Source: Muribaculaceae bacterium
Lineage (GTDB): Bacteria > Bacteroidota > Bacteroidia > Bacteroidales > Muribaculaceae
Direction: 5' to 3'
Assembly: GCA_023667285.1 (NCBI GenBank)
Contig: JAMPAK010000001.1
Coordinates: 997,371-1,061,370 of the forward strand
DNA length: 64,000 bases
The number at the start of each line of letters is the position of its first letter. Positions within the stretch are counted from its first letter, which is position 1. Position numbers and translations under genes: made by a program. This document shows positions 44,332 through 53,585 of this stretch, piece by piece. The notes beneath the pieces are model-generated. The model did no database searches, was not told the DNA's origin, and was given only the letters and a program-made list of their open reading frames with translations.

Positions 44332-45738
44332 ATGAAAAAGACTCTTTCCTTGCTGACGCTTCTGCTTGTGACAATCGCAGTCCGCGCCGCCGGCTATGAC
44401 AGTTACTATGACTCTCTCCCGGTCGAGATGGCACGAGTGCAGCCTGTGACCTTTCCTGATCGTCATCTCCCCATCACAGACTTCGGCGCCAAAGGTGACG
44501 GCGTGACCCTCTGTACCGAAGCGTTTGCCAAGGGTATTGCTGCCCTCTCAGAGCAGGGTGGGGGAGTCCTGGAGATTCCCGCAGGGGTGTGGCTCACGGG
44601 TCCCATCGAACTCAAGAGCGACATATGTCTGAATCTCGACAAGAATGCCATAATCCTCTTCTCGCCAGACAAGAGCCTCTACATCGACCCCTCTCCGAAG
44701 GCCAGGCGTGTCAAGGCCGGAATCTCTGCCACACGATGCCGCAACATCGGCATCACCGGCTCAGGCATCATCGACGGACGCGGCCATGAGTGGCGCCCCG
44801 TGAAGCGCGGCAAGGTGAGCGACGTGGAGTGGAATGCCTACAAGAAGCAGGGAAGTGTCCTCAACGAGAAGGGGGACCTCATGTATCAGTGGAACTCGCG
44901 CTACGGGTATCCCAACGTGGCCGACAATCCCAAGAAGCAGGAGGGGATGCGCAATGACCTCTTCCGCATCTATCACTGTGAAGGTGTGCTTCTCGAGGGT
45001 ATCACATTTCAGAATGCCCCCAAATTTCATGTCCATCCCTTCAATTCGCGCAACGTCATCATTGACGGCATCACCGTCCGCGCGCCCTGGAATGCACAGA
45101 ACGCCGATGCCATCGACATCAGCGACTGCCATCAGGTGCTGATTGTCAACTCAACCATTGACGCCGGAGATGACGGATTCTGCCTCAAGAGCGGCGAATA
45201 TAGCAAGAACGCGCTTGTCAATGGCTGTGAGGATATCCTCATCCGCTACTGCACGGCTTTCCATGGCCATGGCGGTTTCGTGATAGGAAGCGAGGATATC
45301 TGCGGCATGACCCGTGTGGTATGCACCGACTGCCGCATGTCAGGCACCGACATAGGTCTGCGCTTCAAGAGCGCCATGGGGCGCGGAGGGAAGACAAAGG
45401 ACCTCTATCTCTACAATATCGTGATGAACGATATCGTCAATGAGGCTATTGGCTTTGAGTGTTCATATATTGACCGTCCTGCCGGTTCCACCGGTGCCAC
45501 GGAGACCGACAATAAACTTATCAACGTCCCTGTCTTCAAGGATATACATATCTATGACATCACATGCAACGGTTGTCGCACTGCCATCGCAGCCTCAGGA
45601 ATCGAGGGTATGAGGTGTGTCTATGACATCTTCATATCGAACTCGACCTTTGTCTATCGCGACAGTGCCACGGACATCGACAACACTACAGCCGAGGTGA
45701 CCCTCAAGGATGTCCGCCTGATTCAGGAGGGCAAGTAA
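44332..45738 (+). CDS. Glycoside hydrolase family 28 (polygalacturonase-like)
   Basis: A secreted pectin-type hydrolase (468 residues) with a signal peptide ending VRAAGYD. The right-handed beta-helix start LPITDFGAKGDGVTLCTEAF is typical. The GH28 catalytic region is present: NADAIDISDC near 260 (first Asp), STIDAGDDGFCLKSG near 278 (the Asp pair) and FHGHGGFVIGSE near 312 (His-Gly). Such enzymes hydrolyse galacturonans or rhamnogalacturonans from plant diet. No SusCD pair or other CAZyme lies near, so it is not part of a local polysaccharide utilisation locus. Confidence 0.92.
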   Translation: MKKTLSLLTLLLVTIAVRAAGYDSYYDSLPVEMARVQPVTFPDRHLPITDFGAKGDGVTLCTEAFAKGIAALSEQGGGVLEIPAGVWLTGPIELKSDICLNLDKNAIILFSPDKSLYIDPSPKARRVKAGISATRCRNIGITGSGIIDGRGHEWRPVKRGKVSDVEWNAYKKQGSVLNEKGDLMYQWNSRYGYPNVADNPKKQEGMRNDLFRIYHCEGVLLEGITFQNAPKFHVHPFNSRNVIIDGITVRAPWNAQNADAIDISDCHQVLIVNSTIDAGDDGFCLKSGEYSKNALVNGCEDILIRYCTAFHGHGGFVIGSEDICGMTRVVCTDCRMSGTDIGLRFKSAMGRGGKTKDLYLYNIVMNDIVNEAIGFECSYIDRPAGSTGATETDNKLINVPVFKDIHIYDITCNGCRTAIAASGIEGMRCVYDIFISNSTFVYRDSATDIDNTTAEVTLKDVRLIQEGK

Positions 45739-45760
45739 AAAAATTCTCATCATAGTCTTA

Positions 45761-47350
45761 ATGTTAGTAAAGACCCATGGCGCAGCCGTCAACGGCATAG
45801 ACGCCCTCACTGTCACCATCGAGGTTGCCGCCCGTCAGGGAGCGGCCTTCTCGCTCGTGGGCATGGCCGACACTGCCGTCAAGGAGAGTTACCAGCGTGT
45901 GCTGTCGGCCATAACACAGACCGGATTCTCATGGCCCAGACGCAACATGGTCGTGAACCTTTCGCCGGCCGATGTGCGCAAAGAGGGTGCAGCTTACGAT
46001 CTCCCTATAGCCCTCTCAATCCTGGCGGCCTGCGAGCAGATAAAGTGCGTGCGGCCGTTGGAGGGATTCATGATCATGGGCGAGCTCTCTCTCGACGGCT
46101 CGGTGCTCCCTATCAGAGGTGTGCTGCCGATGGCCATAAAGGCCAGGGCGATGGGGCTGCAGGGGATGATTGTCCCTGCTGAGAATGTGGCGGAGGCTGC
46201 CGTGGTCAACAATCTGGATGTCTATGGCGTCTCATCGCTGCGCGAGATAGTGGGCTTTTTCACCGGTGGGTGTGACCTCAGTCCGGAGGTCGTAGACACA
46301 CGCGCGGAATTTGCCAAAGCCTCGGCCATCTTCGATGTGGACTTCTCTGAGGTGAAGGGACAGGAGGGGGTGAAACGCGCCATAGAGGTGGCCTGTGCCG
46401 GTGGACACAATATCCTGCTTGTGGGACCTCCCGGCTCCGGCAAGTCCATGATGGCCAAGCGCATCCCCACAATCCTCCCGCCACTCACCCTTCACGAGGC
46501 TCTCGAGACGACTAAGATCCACTCTGTGGCCGGAAAACTCAAGGGTGGTTCACGCTTGATGACCGGGCGCCCATATCGCTCGCCTCACCACACCATATCC
46601 CCCGTGGCACTCGTGGGCGGTGGCTCCAACCCTATGCCCGGCGAGATCTCGCTTGCCCACAATGGAGTGCTGTTCCTCGATGAGTTTCCCGAGTTCTCAC
46701 GGTCGGTGCTGGAGGTGATGCGTCAGCCCCTTGAAGACCGCCACATCACCGTGTCGCGCGCGCGCTACTCACTCGACTATCCCGCAGGCTTCATGCTTGT
46801 GGCGAGCATGAATCCATGTCCTTGCGGATATTACAATCACCCCACCAAGGCATGCCAGTGTCTCCCTGGCGCTGTGCAGAAATATCTCAACCGCATCTCG
46901 GGGCCGCTTCTAGACCGTATAGACCTGCAGGTGGAGATAATGCCTGTGCCGTTCGATGCTCTCTCTTCGGCCCGGACGGGGGAGTCGAGCGATATTATCC
47001 GCTCTAGGGTTGTGAAGGCGCGCGAGGTCCAGGCAGCCCGTTTTGCCTCTGAGCCGGGTGTGTACTGCAACGCCCAGATGAACCGCCGACTGCTCACCAC
47101 CCATTGTATGCTTGATGAAGCCTCCACACAGCACCTCCACGACACCATGTCGCGCCTCGATATGTCGGCCCGCGCCTACGATCGCATCCTCAAGGTGTCG
47201 CGCACGATAGCAGACCTTGACTATTCCATCACCCTCCCGGCCGGGGAGGCCGCCGGACGCCCCATACTCATCCATCATCTGCGCGAGGCTCTGGCCTACC
47301 GCAATCTTGACCGTGCCTCATGGGGATTGACCCGTCCCGTCACACTATAG
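45761..47350 (+). CDS. YifB/ComM-family Mg-chelatase-like AAA ATPase
   Basis: A 529-residue protein of the YifB/ComM group; ComM is a hexameric helicase that helps branch migration during transformation in other bacteria. An N-terminal ChlI-like/Lon-like domain covers residues 1-170 (FSLVGMADTAVKESYQRV). The AAA core has LLVGPPGSGKSMMAKRIPTILPPL near 218, GVLFLDEFPEF near 302 (Walker B), and MNPCPCGYYNH near 345. The C-terminal Mg_chelatase_C domain ends the protein. It follows the GH28 gene after 22 bases and precedes a WYL regulator by 10. Confidence 0.93.
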   Translation: MLVKTHGAAVNGIDALTVTIEVAARQGAAFSLVGMADTAVKESYQRVLSAITQTGFSWPRRNMVVNLSPADVRKEGAAYDLPIALSILAACEQIKCVRPLEGFMIMGELSLDGSVLPIRGVLPMAIKARAMGLQGMIVPAENVAEAAVVNNLDVYGVSSLREIVGFFTGGCDLSPEVVDTRAEFAKASAIFDVDFSEVKGQEGVKRAIEVACAGGHNILLVGPPGSGKSMMAKRIPTILPPLTLHEALETTKIHSVAGKLKGGSRLMTGRPYRSPHHTISPVALVGGGSNPMPGEISLAHNGVLFLDEFPEFSRSVLEVMRQPLEDRHITVSRARYSLDYPAGFMLVASMNPCPCGYYNHPTKACQCLPGAVQKYLNRISGPLLDRIDLQVEIMPVPFDALSSARTGESSDIIRSRVVKAREVQAARFASEPGVYCNAQMNRRLLTTHCMLDEASTQHLHDTMSRLDMSARAYDRILKVSRTIADLDYSITLPAGEAAGRPILIHHLREALAYRNLDRASWGLTRPVTL

Positions 47351-47360
47351 ACCTCACATC

Positions 47361-48257
47361 ATGTCGCGCAATCTTCTCGGACGTTACGTCTGGATCATAG
47401 ACACTATCAGGCGCCATGGCGCCATCACACGCGAGAGGCTCAATGCTCTCTGGCTCATGTCGCCATATTCTGATGGCGCCCCCATCCCGCGCCGCACGTT
47501 CTACAACTACAGGGCGGCCATTGAAGACCTGTTCAACATCAACATCGAGGTCAATCCCTCCACCTACGAGTATTACATCGCCGCCGGAGATCCTCAGCAG
47601 GAGGGCCTGACAGACTGGCTGCTGAACTCAGCAGCCATGAGCAATGTGATCTCGACAGTCTCAGAGGTCTCTGACCGCATCTTTCTTGAGGATGTCCCCT
47701 CGGCGCGGCTATATCTCTCGCAGGTCGTCGAGGCCGTGAGGGAATACAGGCCGCTTCGGTTCACGTATCGCCCGTACACGCGCTCCACCCCCACTCCGGG
47801 CATTGTCCTCGAGCCATATTTCCTGAAAATCTTCCGACAGCGATGGTATGTCACCGGGCGCAACACCTCTGACTCGCGCATCAAGACATATGCTCTTGAC
47901 AGAATGGAGGATGTCACCATAGGCGACACCCCCTTCACTCCTGATCCGGCGTTTGACCCGGCTGATTATGTGCGCGATGCTTTCGGCATCATTTTCTCGC
48001 AGGGGGAGACTAAGGAGGTCGTCATACGCACAGACCCCCGTCAGGCCAAGTATCTGAGGGCGCTTCCGCTCCATCATTCGCAGAGCGAGAGCATCCATGA
48101 TGCCTACTCCCTTTTCCACTATCGGCTGCGTCTCACCGATGATTTTGTCCAGGAACTTCTGTCGCTGGGCCCGAGGGTCACTGTTGTCTCCCCTCCGGAG
48201 CTCCGCGCAATGATGGTGTCGTCGCTGCGAGAGACGCTCGACAATTACTCAACATAA
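47361..48257 (+). CDS. WYL domain transcriptional regulator
   Basis: A 298-residue putative regulator. Residues 1-60 form a winged HTH (RLNALWLMSPYSDGAPIPRRTFYNYRAAIEDLF region). The WYL domain begins near residue 125 (YRPLRFTYRPYTRSTPTPGIVLEPYFLKIF) and includes RWYVTGRNTSDSRIKTYALDRM. A WCX-like C-terminal extension follows. WYL proteins often sense ligands such as nucleic acids and regulate defence or DNA metabolism genes. No such target is evident here. The last gene of the long run, it overlaps the convergent PspC gene by 9 bases. Confidence 0.9.
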   Translation: MSRNLLGRYVWIIDTIRRHGAITRERLNALWLMSPYSDGAPIPRRTFYNYRAAIEDLFNINIEVNPSTYEYYIAAGDPQQEGLTDWLLNSAAMSNVISTVSEVSDRIFLEDVPSARLYLSQVVEAVREYRPLRFTYRPYTRSTPTPGIVLEPYFLKIFRQRWYVTGRNTSDSRIKTYALDRMEDVTIGDTPFTPDPAFDPADYVRDAFGIIFSQGETKEVVIRTDPRQAKYLRALPLHHSQSESIHDAYSLFHYRLRLTDDFVQELLSLGPRVTVVSPPELRAMMVSSLRETLDNYST

Positions 48258-49205
48258 GTTCCAGAGCACCACGGCCCCCACAATCAGCAGAGCCTCAAAT
48301 ATGAGACCCGAGATGAGCAGATTGCGTGGAATCGTAGGAGCCTTGAAAACTACCGTGCACCCTGCCCACGCCAGAAGCATGAATGGGAGGGCTATGCAGA
48401 GAAACACAAGAGTCATGGCCCATCCCTGGATATAAGGGGCTGTGGCGGTGATGTCGAAGTTATCGAGCAGTGTCATGGTGCCGGTGGTCGAGAGCATTAT
48501 CATGCCGGCGATGACGCAGAGCGCCAGGATTGACAGCGTGAAGGCTCCGATGGCTCCGCAAAATCCGAACAGCGCCATGATGAATGTCCCGGCTATCTGG
48601 CATATTTTGTTGAAGACTGATGCCGCTGAGTCATCGTTGCCCATCACAGTGGTGCCTATTGAGCTCACCGTCACAGGCTCCCCCCTCATCTCGAGAATTT
48701 GTCGCGGGGTCTTGGCAGGAGGGATTATCATCCAGGCTATGAGATAGGCAAACAGGCATGGCCAGCAATAGATGGTCAGCACCACTGTGAGGATTCGCAG
48801 CAGAGTGATGTCCCACCCCAGATAGATGCCCAGTCCTGAGAGGACACCTCCGAAGACATTGTTCTGTTCGTCGCGATACAGGCGCTTCTTCACCGGAGGA
48901 ACGTAGGGTGGGGGAGTGGCGGAGCCACACTCGCGTGGTTCCTCCTCTCCTGAGATTTGCTCCGGGCGACCCATGGTCTCGATGACATTGTTGACATCGG
49001 AGAGTGTGATGACACCTTGTCCACGGGCGGTCAGGTCCTCGAAGAGCTCGCCTATGCGGCTCTCGATGTCAGAGACAATCTCCTCCCCCTCAGGGCCGGA
49101 GAATGCATTGCGCAGCTGAGTCAGATAACTGTTGAGAAGATTGTAGGCATCCTCGTCTATATAGAAAATCTTGCCGTTTATATTGGCTGGGAAGGCTTTT
49201 TTCAT
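48249..49205 (-). CDS. PspC domain-containing membrane protein
   Basis: A 318-residue protein: an N-terminal soluble region (residues 1-95, LLNSYLTQLRNAFSGPEGEEIVSDIESRIGELFEDL) shared with Bacteroidota PspC proteins. The PspC domain follows near 105-165 (RLYRDEQNNVFGGVLSGLGIYLGWDITLLRIL), and then three or four further membrane segments. PspC-like proteins take part in envelope stress response. ATG 49205 overlaps the PadR stop as ATGA and is preferred to an upstream start inside the PadR gene. Confidence 0.9.
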   Translation of the reverse strand: MKKAFPANINGKIFYIDEDAYNLLNSYLTQLRNAFSGPEGEEIVSDIESRIGELFEDLTARGQGVITLSDVNNVIETMGRPEQISGEEEPRECGSATPPPYVPPVKKRLYRDEQNNVFGGVLSGLGIYLGWDITLLRILTVVLTIYCWPCLFAYLIAWMIIPPAKTPRQILEMRGEPVTVSSIGTTVMGNDDSAASVFNKICQIAGTFIMALFGFCGAIGAFTLSILALCVIAGMIMLSTTGTMTLLDNFDITATAPYIQGWAMTLVFLCIALPFMLLAWAGCTVVFKAPTIPRNLLISGLIFEALLIVGAVVLWNLC

Positions 49206-49552
49206 TGATTGAGAAGTTTTTGGTGGTTTAGAAGAATGTTGACAGATCCTGCTATCTCGTCCCACGACAGCGTCAGCTGCTCAAGGAAGCGATGGCCCAG
49301 AGGGGTGATTGAATAATATTTGCGCGGAGGCCCCTGGGTCGACTCCTCCCACCGGTAGGAGAGAAGACCATCGTTCTTGAGGCGCGTTAGTAGCGGATAG
49401 AGTGTCCCCTCCATCACTATCATGTGGGCCTCCTTAAGGCCTGCTATCATCTCTGAGGCATAGGCGTCCCCACGTTTCAGGATGAGCAGCACGCAGAATT
49501 CAAGCATCCCCTTGCGCATCTGCGACTTCATATTGTCTACATTTATTGGCAT
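49202..49552 (-). CDS. PadR family transcriptional regulator
   Basis: A short PadR-type repressor of 116 residues. MPINVDNMKSQMRKGMLEFCVLLIL leads into the winged HTH (YASEMIAGLKEAHMIVMEGTLYPLLTRLKNDGLLSYRWEE). PPRKYYSITPLGHRFLEQL is the conserved wing and dimer helix. The start at 49552 is chosen because the promoter box lies at 49595-49602 and family members begin with this sequence; ATG 49531 is an alternative. PadR-PspC pairs are frequent in Bacteroidota, and the regulator probably represses its own operon. Confidence 0.92.
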   Translation of the reverse strand: MPINVDNMKSQMRKGMLEFCVLLILKRGDAYASEMIAGLKEAHMIVMEGTLYPLLTRLKNDGLLSYRWEESTQGPPRKYYSITPLGHRFLEQLTLSWDEIAGSVNILLNHQKLLNQ

Positions 49553-49594
49553 TTCCAAGTATGTTTTTAGGGGTGGATGTTTCCGTTTACGCAG

Positions 49595-49625
49595 CAAAGT
49601 TACAACTCTCGATAGTACTATGCAA
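49595..49625 (-). promoter_or_regulatory. PadR-PspC promoter
   Basis: On the reverse strand TTG (49623-49625) and TAACTTTG (49595-49602) have 20 bases between. The predicted leader to ATG 49552 is about 38 bases. Confidence 0.7.
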
Positions 49626-49737
49626 TGCAAAGTACTAAAATTTAACAAATATTAATAAAATTAGAATAGAATAGTATCCAGTCATATAATGTCTAGATTT
49701 ATATCAGGATGGTCTTCTTTTCTCCTTTTTTTAGTGT

Positions 49738-49745
49738 TATATTTG
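49738..49745 (+). promoter_or_regulatory. Promoter -7 box of the SIMPL gene
   Basis: TATATTTG matches TAnnTTTG. The leader to ATG 49768 is about 18 bases. The region between the divergent promoters (49626-49737) is AT-rich with nothing else recognised. Confidence 0.6.
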
Positions 49746-49767
49746 CAGTCATAATCAACAATACGCT

Positions 49768-50460
49768 ATGAACCTATCGAAAATCATCGCCACGGGGCTG
49801 ATAGCCCTCTCCGTGATAATCCTCGGCTTCACCCTGAAGGCCGGTATCGACAACATCGCCTATCGCGACCGTGAGGTCACAGTGCGTGGCCTGGCCGAAC
49901 GCGAGGTCAAGGCAAACCTTGTGACATGGCCCATCACATATTCCCTGGCGGGAAACGACCTCATGACCATCTATGACAAGGTGAGCAACAACAACAAAAT
50001 CATTGTCGACTTCCTCACCTCAAACGGCATCCCGCGCGAGGAAATCTCGGTGAATCCGCCTGACACGTATGACCGCGCATCAAATCGCTATGGCTCTGAC
50101 TCCTTCAACTACAATTATGCCATCTCCTGCACGGTGACGGTGACAACCCGGCAGGTCGACAAGGTGCGAGAGCTTCTCAACCGCCAGAGCGACCTGCTCA
50201 AAGAAGGAATCCCATTCTCAAACTCATACATCAACTATCAGTTCACCGGACTGAACGACATCAAGCCTGAGATGATAGCCGAGGCCACGAAGAATGCGCG
50301 CGCAGCCGCCACACAGTTTGCCAAAGACTCAGAAAGCCGTCTTGGCAAAATCAAGACGGCTTCCCAGGGTCAGTTTTCCATCGATGACTCTGACTCCTCG
50401 ACGCCATTTGTCAAGAAAGTCCGCGTAGTCTCGACGATAGTCTATTATCTTGAGGACTGA
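49768..50460 (+). CDS. SIMPL domain-containing periplasmic protein (DUF541)
   Basis: A 230-residue exported protein with an N-terminal membrane/signal segment (residues 7-26). The DUF541/SIMPL region starts at YRDREVTVRGLAEREVKANLVTWP near 31 and runs through TRQVDKVRELLNRQSDLLKEGI to the closing KVRVVSTIVYYLED. The family is widespread; an oxidative or envelope stress role has been described for E. coli YggE. It converges on ettA with only 5 bases between the stops and no visible terminator. Confidence 0.9.
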   Translation: MNLSKIIATGLIALSVIILGFTLKAGIDNIAYRDREVTVRGLAEREVKANLVTWPITYSLAGNDLMTIYDKVSNNNKIIVDFLTSNGIPREEISVNPPDTYDRASNRYGSDSFNYNYAISCTVTVTTRQVDKVRELLNRQSDLLKEGIPFSNSYINYQFTGLNDIKPEMIAEATKNARAAATQFAKDSESRLGKIKTASQGQFSIDDSDSSTPFVKKVRVVSTIVYYLED

Positions 50461-50465
50461 TTAAC

Positions 50466-52151
50466 TTAGTCCATAAGTTTGCGGTAGCGGCGGCGGGGAG
50501 GCTCCTTGCCGTCGTTGCGCGCCCGTTTCCACTCCTCGTAGTCAGAGTAGGAGCCTTCATAGAAGACAACATTGCCGTCGCCCTCAAACGAGAGGATGTG
50601 GGTGCATATGCGGTCGAGGAACCAGCGGTCGTGGCTCACTACCACTGCACACCCTGCAAAATCCTCCAGGCCCTCCTCAAGGGCGCGGAGTGTGTTGACG
50701 TCGATGTCGTTGGTAGGTTCGTCGAGCAGGATCACGTTTCCCTCCTCTTTGAGGGCCATGGCCAGGTGGAGACGGTTGCGCTCGCCGCCTGACAGCACCG
50801 CAATCTTCTTCTCCTGGTCAGCGCCGGTGAAGTTGAAGCGCGACAGATAGGCCCTGGCGTTGACGTCGCGGCCACCCATGCGGAAACTCTCCACACCCTG
50901 CGAGATCACCTCATAGACACTCTTCTCAGGGAGAAGGTCGTGGTGTGTCTGATCCACGTAGGCTATCTTCACGGTCTCACCCACCTCAAATGAGCCTGCG
51001 TCAGGGGCCTCCTGGCCCATGATGAGGCGGAAGAGTGTGGTCTTGCCCGCGCCGTTGGGGCCGATGACACCGACAATTCCTCCCTGTGGGAGTGAGAAAT
51101 CAAGGTCCTTGAAGAGCTGCTTCTTGCCGAACGCCTTGGAGAAACCCTTCACATCGATCACCTTCGAGCCGAGACGCGGACCATTGGGAATGAAAATCTC
51201 CAGACGTTCCTCCCTCTCCTTCTGGTCCTCATTGAGAAGACGGTCGTAGCTGCTCAGACGGGCTTTGCCCTTGGCCTGACGGGCCTTGGGAGCCATGCGC
51301 ACCCACTCGAGCTCGCGCTCAAGGGTCTTGCGGCGCTTCGAAGCCTGCTTCTCCTCCTGTGCCATACGCTTGGTCTTCTGATCGAGCCATGATGAGTAGT
51401 TGCCCTTCCAGGGGATTCCCTCACCGCGGTCGAGCTCAAGGATCCATCCGGCCACATGGTCGAGGAAGTACCGGTCGTGGGTGATGGCGATGACTGTCCC
51501 TGGATATTGCTGCAGATGCTGCTCGAGCCAGTCGATGCTCTCAGCGTCCAGATGGTTGGTGGGCTCGTCGAGAAGCAGGATGTCAGGCTGCTGAAGCAGA
51601 AGGCGGCAGAGAGCCACACGCCTGCGCTCGCCCCCTGAGAGGGTCTTCACCGGCTGGTCGTCCGGCGGGCACTGCAGGGCGTCCATGGCGCGCTCGAGCT
51701 TGGAGTCGATGTTCCATGCGTCAGCGGCATCGAGCTTGTCCTGAAGCTCAGCCTGGCGGGCCAGGAGGGCATCCATCTTGTCAGGGTCCTCAAGCACATC
51801 CGGGTCGCCGAAACTCTCGTTTACCTTGTCGAACTCTGCCAGGAGGTCCATGATGGGCTTCACACCCTCGCGGACCACCTCGATGACGGTCTTCTCAGGG
51901 TCAAGCTGAGGTTCCTGCTCCAGATAGCCGACACTGTAGCCGGGCGAGAACACAACCTCTCCCTGATAACTCTTGTCGACCCCTGCGATGATTTTGAGCA
52001 GAGAGGACTTACCTGAGCCGTTGAGGCCGATGATGCCTATCTTGGCACCATAGAAAAAAGATAGGTAGATGTTTTTAAGCACCTGTTTCTGTGGTGGATA
52101 TGTCTTGGATACACCCACCATTGAAAAAATAACTTTCTTATCGTCTGCCAT
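50466..52151 (-). CDS. ettA: Energy-dependent translational throttle protein EttA (ABC-F)
   Basis: A ribosome-associated ABC-F ATPase (561 residues) that gates entry to elongation according to energy state. Two ABC domains are seen. The first has IIGLNGSGKSSLLKII near 38, LSGGERRRVALCRLLL near 168 and ILLLDEPTNHLD. The second has VIGPNGAGKTTLF near 360, LSGGERNRLHLAMALK near 460 and VILLDEPTNDID. The arm and linker characteristic of EttA are present between them (residues 95-145 and 245-325). It is the last gene of the ruvX-xerD operon, 25 bases after xerD. Confidence 0.97.
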   Translation of the reverse strand: MADDKKVIFSMVGVSKTYPPQKQVLKNIYLSFFYGAKIGIIGLNGSGKSSLLKIIAGVDKSYQGEVVFSPGYSVGYLEQEPQLDPEKTVIEVVREGVKPIMDLLAEFDKVNESFGDPDVLEDPDKMDALLARQAELQDKLDAADAWNIDSKLERAMDALQCPPDDQPVKTLSGGERRRVALCRLLLQQPDILLLDEPTNHLDAESIDWLEQHLQQYPGTVIAITHDRYFLDHVAGWILELDRGEGIPWKGNYSSWLDQKTKRMAQEEKQASKRRKTLERELEWVRMAPKARQAKGKARLSSYDRLLNEDQKEREERLEIFIPNGPRLGSKVIDVKGFSKAFGKKQLFKDLDFSLPQGGIVGVIGPNGAGKTTLFRLIMGQEAPDAGSFEVGETVKIAYVDQTHHDLLPEKSVYEVISQGVESFRMGGRDVNARAYLSRFNFTGADQEKKIAVLSGGERNRLHLAMALKEEGNVILLDEPTNDIDVNTLRALEEGLEDFAGCAVVVSHDRWFLDRICTHILSFEGDGNVVFYEGSYSDYEEWKRARNDGKEPPRRRYRKLMD

Positions 52152-52176
52152 TATATATGTGTGGTTGTTTAGTTGT

Positions 52177-53106
52177 TCAAATCACCGTATGCCTCCCGTG
52201 AGCCGGATTGTTCCTGGGGTGACAGGCAAGGATGTCAGCGCGCAGGGCCGTGCGGTCAAGGTGGAGATATATCTGCGTTGTCCCTATCGACTCATGGCCC
52301 AGCATCTGCTGGATGGCCCTCAGGTTGGCACCCCCCTCGAGCAGATGTGTCGCAAAGGAGTGTCTCAGCGTGTGGGGCGAGATGGTCTTCCTGATTCCGG
52401 CCTCCTCGGCTAGCGTGCGCACAATCTGGAACACCCTCTGGCGTGTCAGACGCCTCCCCCTGCGGTTCAGAAACAGGATGTTGCGGTCTGCCGGGTCGAT
52501 GGGAAGACGGTTGCGGTCTCTCATCCAGTCGGCAATCTCCTCGACGGCATTGTCTGACATAGGCACCATCCTCTCCTTCGACCCCTTGCCGCGGACAATG
52601 AGATAGCCCTCCTCGGGAAATACCTTCGAGACCTCCAGATTCACCAGTTCGCTCACACGCAGCCCACACCCATAGAGGGTCTCGAGCATGGCCCGGTCGC
52701 GCTGTCCCTCAGCCTTAAGGGGGTCGATGGCATCCAGCATCGAGTCAATCTCCTCGACAGTCAGCACCTCCGGAAGGTGCACCCCCGTCTTGGGCGTCTC
52801 GAGCATGGCCGAAGGATCGATGTCAAGATAACCTTCGCGCTCAAGCCACTTGAATAGCGAGCGGATGGCCGACACGATTCTTGCCTGAGTCCTGGGAGCG
52901 ATTCCCAGGTCGTGAAGGTCACCTATGAAGAGCTCAAGTGTCTCACGGCTGACATCGCGCAGGTTGATACACTCCTCCGCGAGCCATACCGTGAGCCTGC
53001 GGATATCCGAGAGATAGCCCTCACGTGTATTGTCGGAGGCTCCCTTCTCAAGCAGCAGATAGAGGTCATAGCCCTTCAGGGCTTTCTCGACGTCAAGATG
53101 CATCAT
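52177..53106 (-). CDS. xerD: Site-specific tyrosine recombinase XerD
   Basis: Resolves chromosome dimers at dif together with XerC-type partners (309 residues). The SAM-like core-binding domain is residues 1-100. The catalytic residues are visible: R150 in CGLRVSEL, the beta-hairpin lysine region GKGSKERM near 173-180, H245 and R248 in HTLRHSFATHLL, H271 in LGHESIGTTQIY, and the nucleophile Y280. The start overlaps the upstream gene as ATGA. XerD rather than a mobile integrase is supported by the housekeeping operon and the canonical length. Confidence 0.94.
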   Translation of the reverse strand: MMHLDVEKALKGYDLYLLLEKGASDNTREGYLSDIRRLTVWLAEECINLRDVSRETLELFIGDLHDLGIAPRTQARIVSAIRSLFKWLEREGYLDIDPSAMLETPKTGVHLPEVLTVEEIDSMLDAIDPLKAEGQRDRAMLETLYGCGLRVSELVNLEVSKVFPEEGYLIVRGKGSKERMVPMSDNAVEEIADWMRDRNRLPIDPADRNILFLNRRGRRLTRQRVFQIVRTLAEEAGIRKTISPHTLRHSFATHLLEGGANLRAIQQMLGHESIGTTQIYLHLDRTALRADILACHPRNNPAHGRHTVI

Positions 53107-53585
53107 ATCTCAAAATCCTGTGGAGGAAGGTCTTTTCTCATCACAATCACCGCGAGGCGCCCGTCGATGAACACCATGCCGTGCCTTCGGCCGGATGTCA
53201 GGGCCTTGAGGCTCCCCGGGATGGCCTCACGGATTATCACCACCCCCTCGTCGGGGAGCGATGAGGGCACTGCAGGGAGATAGCTCACCGGAGCCTCGCC
53301 GTGAGTGAGACATATGCGGCTGTCGGCCGCCATGATGGCTGTCCGCTCTGCATCGGTCAGCGCTTCTGTGACATGGACCCGCTCAGGGGCAAACTCACAC
53401 ATCAGCCTGAACAGCAGTTTCAGCCTCCGGGGCGCTATCCCTGCTCCTTTGGCCGTCCGCTCCAGCAGCGGATAGGCATAGTAGGCACCCGGGTCTCTGA
53501 ACACTTCGGTGACAAGCCGGAAGGCATATGGCGAATGGACACCATGCCCTCTCCTGCGCCATCTCCGCTTCAGAGCGTCAAACAT
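53103..53585 (-). CDS. Hypothetical protein with GVHSPYAF N-terminus (short methyltransferase-like relative?)
   Basis: A 160-residue cytoplasmic protein of uncertain role. It begins with basic residues and RRGHGVHSPYAFRLVTEVF. A GxHSPF-type N-terminus is known from Bacteroidota proteins of about 220-260 residues annotated as SAM-dependent methyltransferases. Here the SAM-binding glycine motif is not visible and the protein is shorter. It may be a reduced relative. It overlaps the YfhO gene by 8 bases and xerD as ATGA, so its expression is tied to them. Confidence 0.65.
   Translation of the reverse strand: MFDALKRRWRRRGHGVHSPYAFRLVTEVFRDPGAYYAYPLLERTAKGAGIAPRRLKLLFRLMCEFAPERVHVTEALTDAERTAIMAADSRICLTHGEAPVSYLPAVPSSLPDEGVVIIREAIPGSLKALTSGRRHGMVFIDGRLAVIVMRKDLPPQDFEI

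Noticed and set aside
52177-53106. XerD as a mobile-element integrase
   Set aside because: It has canonical XerD length and catalytic residues, and is locked by start/stop overlaps into a housekeeping operon. No attachment repeats or cargo were seen.
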